NCBI RefSeq assembly: GCF_007858285.1
Contig: NZ_VFIL01000005.1
Location: 434,001 to 498,000 of the forward strand
DNA: 64,000 bases
Origin: Pseudomonas brenneri
GTDB taxonomy: Bacteria > Pseudomonadota > Gammaproteobacteria > Pseudomonadales > Pseudomonadaceae
Direction of reading: 5' to 3'
Shown here: positions 57,179 through 64,000 of the stretch, one piece after another
Position numbering within the stretch: the first letter of the stretch is position 1
Layout of the letters: every line of letters begins with the position of its first letter
Translations under genes and position numbers: made by a program
The notes under the pieces: generated by a model
The model's input: only the letters and a program-made list of their open reading frames with translations
What the model was told of the DNA's origin: nothing
The model's database searches: none

Positions 57179-57910
57179 TTATTTGGCACCCAACGCCAGT
57201 TTGGCGATTTGTGGTGCCGGCTGGTAGCCCGGAATGACCTGGCCGTCAGCCAAAACGATGGCCGGCGTACCGTTCACGCCAATCGACTGGCCCAGGGCGA
57301 ACTGCTTGGACACCGGATTGGCACAGGCGGCAGCCTTGATGTCCTTGCCATCGACCATCTTGTCCATGGCGGCTTTCTTGTCAGCCGAACACCAGACCGC
57401 TTGCAACTGCTTGTCGCCCGGCGAACCCAGGCCCTGGCGCGGGAACGCAACGTAGCGTACTTCCACACCCATCTTGTTCAGCTCAGGCACTTCGGCGTGC
57501 AGCTTGTGGCAGTACGGGCATGTGGTGTCGGTGAATACGGTGATGTGGGTCTTGGTTTCGCCAATGGCCGGGTACACCACGGTTTCTGCAACCGGAATAC
57601 CGTTGATCAACTTGGACACGCCCAGGCGTTCGGCCTTCTCGGTGAGGTTGACCGGTTTGCCGTCTTTCAATTGGAACAGGTAGCCCTGGACGATGTACTG
57701 GCCGTCGGCACTGGCGTAGAGCACGCGGCTGCCCTTGAGCTTGACTTCATACAGGCCGGCCATCGGGCTGGCGCTGATGCTTTCGACCGGGGTTTCGAGT
57801 TGGAGGCTTTCCAGACTCTTACGGATTGTCTTCTCGGCGGCGTCGTCGGCGACGGCAAAGGTTGAGACCAACGCAATAGCTGCGGCGGCAAAAATCTGGG
57901 TCAAGCGCAT
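57179..57910 (-). CDS. dsbC: thiol:disulfide interchange protein DsbC
   Basis: DsbC is a periplasmic isomerase that corrects wrong disulphides. The 243-residue precursor has a signal peptide ending AVA-DD (near residue 21), the dimerisation domain (IRKSLESLQLETPVESISASPMAGLYEVKLKG) and a thioredoxin-fold domain with the active site CPYC at 131-134. A second Cys pair (Cys near 170 and 192) is also expected for the family. It is downstream of xerD and upstream of hom. Confidence 0.96.
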   Translation of the reverse strand: MRLTQIFAAAAIALVSTFAVADDAAEKTIRKSLESLQLETPVESISASPMAGLYEVKLKGSRVLYASADGQYIVQGYLFQLKDGKPVNLTEKAERLGVSKLINGIPVAETVVYPAIGETKTHITVFTDTTCPYCHKLHAEVPELNKMGVEVRYVAFPRQGLGSPGDKQLQAVWCSADKKAAMDKMVDGKDIKAAACANPVSKQFALGQSIGVNGTPAIVLADGQVIPGYQPAPQIAKLALGAK

Positions 57911-58051
57911 GGGAACTCCTGAAGGCAGATGCAGGGACGAAGGCCAGGACGCCGATCTGGAAACACGGCTCGGGACCGTCCCCTTTGCAAACCGGCAAAG
58001 CCTACCACAATTGGGCGCCAGGGCAGACGCCAGCGGCCAAATTGGGACCTG

Positions 58052-58948
58052 TCAGCCCCGCGGGTGATGTTTGGCATGCAGGTCCTGCAACCTTGCACGT
58101 GCCACGTGGGTATAAATCTGCGTGGTGGACAAGTCGCTATGGCCCAGCAACATCTGCACCACCCGCAAGTCCGCGCCATGGTTGAGCAGATGCGTGGCAA
58201 AGGCATGTCGCAGGGTGTGGGGGGACAGCGACTTGCCGATCCCGGCCACCCTGGCCTGGTGCTTGATGCGGTGCCAGAAGGTCTGGCGGGTCATCTGTTC
58301 GCCGCGCAGGCTGGGGAACAGCACGTCACTGGGGCGCCCGCCGAGCAGTTCACTGCGGGCGTCGCGCATGTAGCGCTCGACCCACACAATCGCCTCTTCG
58401 CCCATGGGTACCAGGCGCTCCTTGCTGCCCTTGCCCATCACCCGCAGCACGCCCTGGCGCAGGTTGACCTGTTCCAGGGTCAGGCTGATCAATTCGGTGA
58501 CGCGCAGGCCGCAGGCGTACAACACCTCCAACATGGCGCGGTCGCGCTGGCCGATGGCTTCGCTCAAGTCCGGGGCGGCCAGCAGGGCTTCGACATCAGC
58601 CTCCGACAGGGATTTAGGCAAAGGCCTACCCAGTTGTGGCATATCGACTTGTAGAGTGGGGTCGATGGCTATCAGCTTTTCACGCAATAGATAGCGATAA
58701 AAGCCACGCACTCCTGAGAGGAATCGCGCAGTGGAGCGTGGTTTGTAGTTTTGCTCTACGCGCCAGGCCAGATGATCGAGGATCAAGTCGCGCCCGGCAT
58801 GGCTCAGCTCCAGGTTTCTCTCCAGCAGCCAGCCATTGAACAAGGCCAGGTCGCTGCGATACGACTGGCGGGTGTTGTCCGACAGGCCTTTTTCCAGCCA
58901 GAGGGCATCGAGGAAACGGTCAATCAGAGGATGGTCGATAGCAGGCAT
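58052..58948 (-). CDS. xerD: site-specific tyrosine recombinase XerD
   Basis: XerD resolves chromosome dimers at dif together with XerC. The 298-residue protein has an N-terminal core-binding domain (LIDRFLDALWLEKGLSDNTRQSYRSDLALF) and the catalytic domain with Arg in YACGLRVTEL, HTLRHAFATHLL, the LGHSDLSTTQIYTHV box with its His and Tyr, and the Lys region GKGSKERLVPMG. Start is ATG 58948; GTG at 58954 is an alternative. It is the first gene of the xerD-dsbC-hom-thrC run. Confidence 0.97.
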   Translation of the reverse strand: MPAIDHPLIDRFLDALWLEKGLSDNTRQSYRSDLALFNGWLLERNLELSHAGRDLILDHLAWRVEQNYKPRSTARFLSGVRGFYRYLLREKLIAIDPTLQVDMPQLGRPLPKSLSEADVEALLAAPDLSEAIGQRDRAMLEVLYACGLRVTELISLTLEQVNLRQGVLRVMGKGSKERLVPMGEEAIVWVERYMRDARSELLGGRPSDVLFPSLRGEQMTRQTFWHRIKHQARVAGIGKSLSPHTLRHAFATHLLNHGADLRVVQMLLGHSDLSTTQIYTHVARARLQDLHAKHHPRG

Positions 58949-59055
58949 GGGCACTCAGGCAGCGCTGGCACGGGGCTTTGCGCAAAATATTCGTGAACTG
59001 TTACGTAGACCACTAGTCTTTCATAGCCTGCAACTTCAAGGAACAGGGAGCTTCA

Positions 59056-60849
59056 ATGAACGAACAACAGATTCTGTTGGCTTTTGGCGGTATTGGCGCG
59101 GCGGCATTGGGCTGCCAATGGCTGGCCTGGCGCCTGAAACTGCCGGCGATCCTGTTTCTACTGCTGACCGGAATCCTCGCCGGCCCGGTGCTGGGCTGGC
59201 TCGACCCGCAGGAAATGTTCGGGCCGCTGCTGATGCCGCTGGTATCCCTGGCGGTCGCGCTGATTTTGTTTGAGGGCAGCCTGACCCTGCACCTGTCGGA
59301 ATGGAAAGAGATCGGCAGCGTGGTACACCGCCTGGTCACCGTCGGCGCGCTGTCGACCTGGGCGGTGATCACCGTCGCGACCCATTGGCTACTGGGTTTT
59401 GACTGGATGCTGGCCTTGCTGTTCGGCACGCTGACCCTGGTGACCGGGCCGACGGTGATCGTACCGATGCTGCGGGTGGTCCGGCCGAAAGCCTCGATCG
59501 CCAATATCCTGCGCTGGGAAGGCATTGTCATCGACCCGATTGGTGCGCTGCTGGCGGTGGTGGTCTACAGCTTTATCATCGCCCGTGCTTCCGGCGACGG
59601 CTTGAGCCATAGCCTGCTGACCTTTGCCGGGGTGATTGCCTGCGGCAGCGCGTTCGGCATTGCCGGCGGCTGGGCGCTGGGGCAGATCATGCGCCGGCAA
59701 TGGCTGCCCGAATACCTGCACAACCTGGCAACCCTAGCTGCGGTGCTGGGGATCTTCATCGCGTCCAATCAAGTGATGCACGAATCCGGCCTGCTGGCGG
59801 TGACGCTGATGGGCATGTGGATGGCCAATATGAAGGGCGTCGACGTGCGGCATATCCTGCACTTCAAGGAAAACCTCAGTGTCTTGCTGATTTCCGGGCT
59901 GTTTATCTTGCTGGCCGCGCGCCTGGACCTCAACGCCCTGATTGCCCTGGGGCCATTCGTGTTGATCCTGCTGCTGATCATTCAGTTCATTGCTCGCCCC
60001 TTGAACGTGGCACTGTCGACCTTTGGCTCGAACCTGAACTGGCGGGAACGGGCATTGCTGGCGTGGATTGCCCCGCGTGGGATTGTGGCGGCGGCGGTGT
60101 CGGCAATTTTTGCAATCCGCCTGGATGAAGCCGGCCATGAAGGTGCATTGCTGCTGGTGCCACTGACCTTCGCGGTGATTATCGGCACGGTGGTGCTGCA
60201 AAGCGCCACTGCACGGCCATTGGCGCGCCTATTGAAAGTGGCTGAGCCGGCGCCGAGTGGCTTTCTGATTGTCGGTGCCAATGCTCCTGCGCGCATCCTG
60301 GGCAAGGCACTCCAGCAGTTGGGCAGCCGGGTGCTGCTGACCGACTCCAGTTGGGAAAACATCCGTGCCAGCCGCATGGAAGGCCTACCCACTTACTTCG
60401 GCAACCCGGCCTCGCAACATGCCGAATCCCACTTAGACCTGGTGGGCCTTGGCCACCTGCTGGCGCTGTCACCCTCGGGCGAGCTGAACACCTTGGCCGC
60501 CATGCGTTTTCGTCATGAATTCGGTCATCGGCTGTTTGCCCTGGCGAGCAGCCAGGAAAGCCGACGCACCGACAAACACCGGGCCAGCGGTGAGCATCGC
60601 GGGCAGCTACTGGGCAGCCAACCGCTGAGTTACACCAAACTGGCGAGCTTGTTGGGGCAAGGTGCCGAGCTGTACAGCACTAACCTGACCGAGGGTTTTG
60701 GCTGGGATGACTATCAGACGCTGCATGGCGAGCGAGCGACGTTGCTGTTTGCCCGCGATACCAACGGCTGGGTGCATGTGGTGACCCCAGAGAGCAGCTT
60801 GAAGCCGGTGGCGGGCTGGACGTTGTTGGCGGTAATCCAGCCAAGTTGA
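59056..60849 (+). CDS. Na+/H+ antiporter with C-terminal TrkA-N domain
   Basis: This 597-residue membrane protein belongs to the NhaP/CPA1 family. The N-terminal two thirds have about 12 membrane helices, with the ion-binding Asp in EGIVIDPIGALLAVVVYSF and the conserved LTGILAGPVLGWL near the start. The C-terminal third is a TrkA-N Rossmann-like domain (FLIVGANAPARILGKALQQLGSRVLLTDSSW). It is divergent from xerD. In PAO1 an antiporter also follows xerD. Confidence 0.88.
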   Translation: MNEQQILLAFGGIGAAALGCQWLAWRLKLPAILFLLLTGILAGPVLGWLDPQEMFGPLLMPLVSLAVALILFEGSLTLHLSEWKEIGSVVHRLVTVGALSTWAVITVATHWLLGFDWMLALLFGTLTLVTGPTVIVPMLRVVRPKASIANILRWEGIVIDPIGALLAVVVYSFIIARASGDGLSHSLLTFAGVIACGSAFGIAGGWALGQIMRRQWLPEYLHNLATLAAVLGIFIASNQVMHESGLLAVTLMGMWMANMKGVDVRHILHFKENLSVLLISGLFILLAARLDLNALIALGPFVLILLLIIQFIARPLNVALSTFGSNLNWRERALLAWIAPRGIVAAAVSAIFAIRLDEAGHEGALLLVPLTFAVIIGTVVLQSATARPLARLLKVAEPAPSGFLIVGANAPARILGKALQQLGSRVLLTDSSWENIRASRMEGLPTYFGNPASQHAESHLDLVGLGHLLALSPSGELNTLAAMRFRHEFGHRLFALASSQESRRTDKHRASGEHRGQLLGSQPLSYTKLASLLGQGAELYSTNLTEGFGWDDYQTLHGERATLLFARDTNGWVHVVTPESSLKPVAGWTLLAVIQPS

Positions 60850-60855
60850 ACACGC

Positions 60856-60898
60856 TGTAGGCGCTGCCAAGCCTCGCCGAGGCTCGACAGCGCCTACA
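60856..60898. repeat. hairpin repeat after the antiporter gene
   Basis: TGTAGGCGCTG and CAGCGCCTACA are inverted, with an inner AGCCTCG...CGAGGCT stem. It differs in sequence from the main REP class. Confidence 0.6.
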
Positions 60899-60958
60899 TG
60901 TGAATGTCGTCAATTCGAGCAATGAATTTGCCACAGATTTTTGTCAAATCGCAGGCAC

Positions 60959-60988
60959 AAAAAAGCAGCCCGTAGGCTGCTTTTTTCT
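60959..60988 (-). terminator. terminator of the rpsP-rimM-trmD-rplS operon
   Basis: AAAAAGCAGCC (60961-60971) pairs with GGCTGCTTTTT; the A run gives the U tract in the minus direction. Confidence 0.88.
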
Positions 60989-61005
60989 GCATCGGGAAGC
61001 TGGAC

Positions 61006-61356
61006 TTAAGCCAGTTTTTCCTTGATGCGAGCTGCTTTACCGGACAGGTCACGCAGGTAGTACAGCTTGGCTTTACGTACGTCACCGCGACGTTTAACGG
61101 CCATGCTGTCGATTTGCGGGCTGTAGGTCTGGAAAGTACGCTCTACGCCAACACCGTTGGAGATTTTACGAACAGTGAAAGCACTGTTCACACCACGGTT
61201 ACGCTTGGCGATAACGACGCCTTCGAACGCTTGCAGACGCGAACGGTCGCCTTCCTTCACTTTCACCTGAACGACAATGGTGTCGCCCGGGGCAAAGGTA
61301 GGGATCTCTTTGGTCATCTGCTCTGCTTCGAGTGCAAGGATGATTTTGTTAGTCAT
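61006..61356 (-). CDS. rplS: 50S ribosomal protein L19
   Basis: L19 sits at the subunit interface. The 116-residue protein begins [36 protein letters not shown] and continues [38 protein letters not shown], matching the family. It is the last gene of the operon. Confidence 0.98.
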
Positions 61357-61401
61357 GCTGTGCTCCTAAGGTAAATCGTCGGATTTACCATCGATACGTT
61401 G

Positions 61402-62154
61402 TTAACTATCGTCCCGCCCGAGGATGTATTCCTCAAGCAGCTTCTTCTCTTCTCCAGAAAGCGAGCGGCTTTCCAGAAGATCGGCGCGTCGTTCATAGGT
61501 CCGACCAAGGGACTGCTGTAAACGCCAACGCCGGATGTGTGCGTGATTGCCACTTAGCAATACGTCGGGAACACGCTGATCCGCATACACCTCCGGTCGG
61601 GTGTAGTGCGGGCAATCCAGCAAACCATCCGTGAAGGAATCTTCCTCCGCGGAGTCCGCATGCCCTAAAGCTCCAGGCAGCAGTCGTGTAACCGCATCTA
61701 TCAGGACCATCGCCGGCAGCTCACCGCCAGACAAGACATAGTCCCCAATCGACCACTCTTCATCGACATGAGCTTCAATAAAACGCTCGTCAATGCCTTC
61801 ATAGCGACCGGCAATCAGGATCAATGCTTCCTCATTCGCCAGACCGCGTACCGCCGACTGATTAAGCTGGCGGCCTTGAGGGGACAGGTAAATTACCTTC
61901 GCCTTCTCCCCGGCTGCTGCCTTGGCCTGAACCAGGGCGTCTTCCAGGGGCTTGATCTTCATCACCATGCCCGGGCCACCGCCAAATGGGCGATCGTCCA
62001 CAGTGTGATGTCGATCCGTCGTGTAGTCTCGCGGGTTCCAACAGGTAAGCTGCAAGAGCCCCTGTTTCACCGCCCGACTGGTGATGCCGTACTCGCTGAT
62101 GGCGGAAAACATCTCGGGAAACAAACTGATCACTTCAACGCGCAAGTTAGCCAC
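61402..62154 (-). CDS. trmD: tRNA (guanine-37-N1) methyltransferase
   Basis: TrmD methylates G37 of several tRNAs and keeps the reading frame. The 250-residue protein has the SPOUT-fold with the trefoil-knot motifs [68 protein letters not shown] and the C-terminal [13 protein letters not shown]. The GTG at 62154 fits the family N-terminus ([12 protein letters not shown]); the ATG at 62175 is an alternative. Confidence 0.96.
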   Translation of the reverse strand: MANLRVEVISLFPEMFSAISEYGITSRAVKQGLLQLTCWNPRDYTTDRHHTVDDRPFGGGPGMVMKIKPLEDALVQAKAAAGEKAKVIYLSPQGRQLNQSAVRGLANEEALILIAGRYEGIDERFIEAHVDEEWSIGDYVLSGGELPAMVLIDAVTRLLPGALGHADSAEEDSFTDGLLDCPHYTRPEVYADQRVPDVLLSGNHAHIRRWRLQQSLGRTYERRADLLESRSLSGEEKKLLEEYILGRDDS

Positions 62155-62156
62155 GC

Positions 62157-62693
62157 TTAGAAGTCCGCATCCCATTCCACCTTCATCTCGCCCGCTGCCA
62201 GGTCGACGGCCAACACGCATTGCTCGGTATAGGGCAACAGGCGTTCGCGATCATCCAGGCTGCCAGCGCAAGGCTTGACCACCATTACATCATTGGCGCC
62301 GGTTTCCAGAAGATGATCGATTTTCCCGAGCAATTGCCCAAGTTGATCAATGACCTTCAGACCTTCCAGCTGGTACCAGTAGTACTCGCCGTCGGTCAAT
62401 TCAGGGAACAGGTTGCGCGGCACGCAGATCTCATAACCGGCCAGAAGACGCGCTTCTTCACGATCATCGAGACCCTTGAGCTTTGCGACCAGGAACTTGT
62501 CGTTCCCGCGTCCACTGACCAGCTCGACCTGTTTCACACTACCTTCGCGCTTGAGCGTCCAGGTCTTGTACTGCAACAGGTTTTCAGTCGGATCAGTAAA
62601 GGAATACACCTTCACTTCGCCGCGAACGCCATGAACAGAATAAATCTTGCCGATAACGATCAAATCATCAGCAACAGCTGGCGTCGCGTTCAT
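62157..62693 (-). CDS. rimM: ribosome maturation factor RimM
   Basis: RimM helps assemble the 30S head around S19. The 178-residue protein has the N-terminal [30 protein letters not shown], the [12 protein letters not shown] region and the C-terminal PRC-barrel ([36 protein letters not shown]). Two base pairs separate its stop from the trmD GTG. Confidence 0.97.
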   Translation of the reverse strand: MNATPAVADDLIVIGKIYSVHGVRGEVKVYSFTDPTENLLQYKTWTLKREGSVKQVELVSGRGNDKFLVAKLKGLDDREEARLLAGYEICVPRNLFPELTDGEYYWYQLEGLKVIDQLGQLLGKIDHLLETGANDVMVVKPCAGSLDDRERLLPYTEQCVLAVDLAAGEMKVEWDADF

Positions 62694-62698
62694 ATTGC

Positions 62699-62950
62699 TC
62701 AGGCTGCGGCCTTAGCCGAGTCCTTCAACAACTTGGCAACACGCTCGGAAGGCTGTGCACCAACGCTCAGCCAGTAGGCTACGCGCTCTTGGTTCACGGA
62801 CAGACGAACTTCTTGACCACGAGCAACAGGGTTGAAGAAACCAACCTGTTCCTTGTGCGAACCGTCACGCGGGTTGCGGCTGTCGGTTACGGTCAAGTGG
62901 TAAAACGGGCGCTTTTTGGAGCCGCCAAGGGCAAGACGGATTGTTAGCAT
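62699..62950 (-). CDS. rpsP: 30S ribosomal protein S16
   Basis: S16 is an early-binding 30S protein. The 83-residue protein begins [30 protein letters not shown] and ends with an Ala/Lys-rich tail, matching the family. It heads the rpsP-rimM-trmD-rplS operon. Confidence 0.98.
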   Translation of the reverse strand: MLTIRLALGGSKKRPFYHLTVTDSRNPRDGSHKEQVGFFNPVARGQEVRLSVNQERVAYWLSVGAQPSERVAKLLKDSAKAAA

Positions 62951-63125
62951 GTGAACATCGTTCCTGTAGTCGGTGCTGCAAATCTAAATGCACAGCGGGC
63001 ATGGGTGCCCGAAAGGCCGCATATTCTAAGGAATATCCGGACTTTTGCAAATGTCTTTTTCCGGCACCTGACCGCGTGCCATTCAGATCTGCTATAGAGC
63101 CGTCGGTTAAAACGGCGAGTCAGCT

Positions 63126-63193
63126 CCCGCCAACGGCGGGTTTGCTGGAGATCCCACATCCCTGTGGGTCTGCGCAAGAGCAAGCCCTTGCGC
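63126..63193 (-). terminator. tandem hairpins between ffh and rpsP
   Basis: Three short stems lie in line: CCCGCC/GGCGGG at 63126-63140, CCCACA/TGTGGG at 63153-63168, and GCGCAAG/CTTGCGC at 63172-63193. They probably end ffh, or form the 5' leader of rpsP. Confidence 0.5.
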
Positions 63194-63200
63194 GAATTCT

Positions 63201-64000
63201 TTACATTTTAGGCATGCCACGGCCGGGCATCATGCCACCCATGCCGCGCATCATTTTGGCCATGCCGCCTTTGGCCGAAAATTTCTTCATCATCTTCTGC
63301 ATCTGCTTGTGCTGCTTGATCAAGCGACCAATGTCCTGCACCTGGGTGCCGGAACCCATGGCGATCCGACGCTTGCGCGAACCGCTGATCAGCTCAGGGT
63401 CGCGGCGCTCGGCCGGGGTCATGGAGTTGATGATGGCTTCCATCTGCTTGAACTGCTTCTCTGCCGCACCCTGGGCATTGCCCATTTGCGCCAGGTTCAC
63501 ACCGCCCATGTTCGGCAGCTTGTCCATCAGGCCGCCAAGGCCGCCCATGTTCTTCATCTGTTGCAACTGGTCGCGGAAGTCTTCGAGGTCGAAGCCCTTG
63601 CCCTTCTTCAGCTTCTTGGCCAGTTTGTCGGCCTTGTCCTTGTCGAGGGTCTGCTCGGCCTGCTCGATCAGGCTGAGCACGTCGCCCATGCCGAGGATCC
63701 GCGAGGCAATCCGCTCAGGGTGGAACGGTTCGAGCGCTTCGGTCTTCTCGCCCATGCCGATGAACTTGATCGGCTTGCCGGTGATTGCGCGCACCGACAG
63801 TGCGGCACCGCCACGGGCATCACCGTCGACCTTGGTCAGGATCACGCCGGTCAGCGGCAGTGCGTCACCAAAGGCCTTGGCGGTGTTGGCCGCGTCCTGG
63901 CCAGTCATGGCGTCGACCACGAACAGGGTTTCTACCGGGTTGATCGCGGCATGCAGCGCCTTGATCTCGCCCATCATCTCTTCATCGATGTGCAGGCGAC
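63201..64000 (-). CDS. ffh: signal recognition particle protein Ffh, 3' part
   Basis: Only the C-terminal 265 or so residues are in the window; the frame is open to the edge. The visible part starts with RLHIDEEMMGEIKALHAAINPVETLFVVDAMTGQDAA, in the GTPase domain, contains GVILTKVDGDARGGAALS, and ends with the methionine-rich M domain (GGLGGLMDKLPNMGG, GSRKRRIAMGSGTQVQDIG, KMMRGMGGMMPG). Ffh binds signal peptides and 4.5S RNA for co-translational targeting. Confidence 0.97.
   Translation of the reverse strand, partial: RLHIDEEMMGEIKALHAAINPVETLFVVDAMTGQDAANTAKAFGDALPLTGVILTKVDGDARGGAALSVRAITGKPIKFIGMGEKTEALEPFHPERIASRILGMGDVLSLIEQAEQTLDKDKADKLAKKLKKGKGFDLEDFRDQLQQMKNMGGLGGLMDKLPNMGGVNLAQMGNAQGAAEKQFKQMEAIINSMTPAERRDPELISGSRKRRIAMGSGTQVQDIGRLIKQHKQMQKMMKKFSAKGGMAKMMRGMGGMMPGRGMPKM

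Overview
The window looks like chromosomal core DNA from a fluorescent Pseudomonas, most likely the P. fluorescens group. The evidence is high GC, protein sequences very close to Pseudomonas families, a complete wsp operon, an lptF-type OmpA lipoprotein, a DUF3509 protein, and repeated REP palindromes of the GTGGGAGCGGGCTTGC / TGTAGGAGCGAGC type. From memory, the gene order follows the P. aeruginosa PAO1 backbone from plsB through mexJK, adk-ppc, lptF, lysS-prfB, wsp, recJ, thrC-hom-dsbC-xerD and rplS-trmD-rimM-rpsP to ffh. No rRNA, tRNA, CRISPR array, prophage or insertion sequence was seen.

Region by region. 1-5.3 kb: the 3' end of an rRNA methyltransferase gene, a small acidic protein, a cold-shock protein, plsB, two secreted small proteins (YbaY-like, DUF4197) and a Gly/Met/His-rich microprotein. 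5.4-11.1 kb: a MexJK-like RND pump with a divergent TetR gene, then rsmJ. 11.2-15.6 kb: a repeat-containing hypothetical, a three-gene operon (unknown, DUF72, PEP mutase-like), tsaB and adk. 15.9-25.2 kb: ppc, a small cytoplasmic protein, the DUF4398-lptF envelope lipoprotein pair, a Gly-rich protein with a membrane protein and a lipoprotein hydrolase, a DUF1704 metallopeptidase-like protein, a lipoprotein and a TetR regulator. 25.3-28.0 kb: lysS and prfB, the latter with its programmed +1 frameshift. 28.2-36.7 kb: wspABCDEFR, a surface-sensing chemosensory pathway ending in a diguanylate cyclase, with its first six genes overlapping. 36.8-48.3 kb: a DUF533/TerB-like protein, opgD, a TetR-DUF418 pair, an OYE flavoenzyme, recJ, yaeQ, a CoA-transferase, a TIGR02285-type periplasmic protein and a DUF3509 protein. 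48.5-54.1 kb: a Roc-like system made of a LuxR-type regulator, an EAL response regulator and a BvgS-like hybrid kinase. 54.2-61 kb: thrC, hom, dsbC, xerD and a Na+/H+ antiporter. 61-64 kb: the rpsP operon and the 3' part of ffh.

Two cyclic-di-GMP modules sit about 12 kb apart. The Wsp output WspR has an intact GGEEF motif and RxxD inhibitory site, so it should make c-di-GMP. The Roc-like EAL protein lacks two residues that correspond to catalytic positions of RocR, so it may bind c-di-GMP without hydrolysing it, or act through phosphotransfer only. No wholly new multi-gene system is proven here. The best candidates for something undescribed are the degenerate RocR, the His7 microprotein, the Gly-rich harpin-like protein with its partners, and the two-repeat protein near 11.5 kb.
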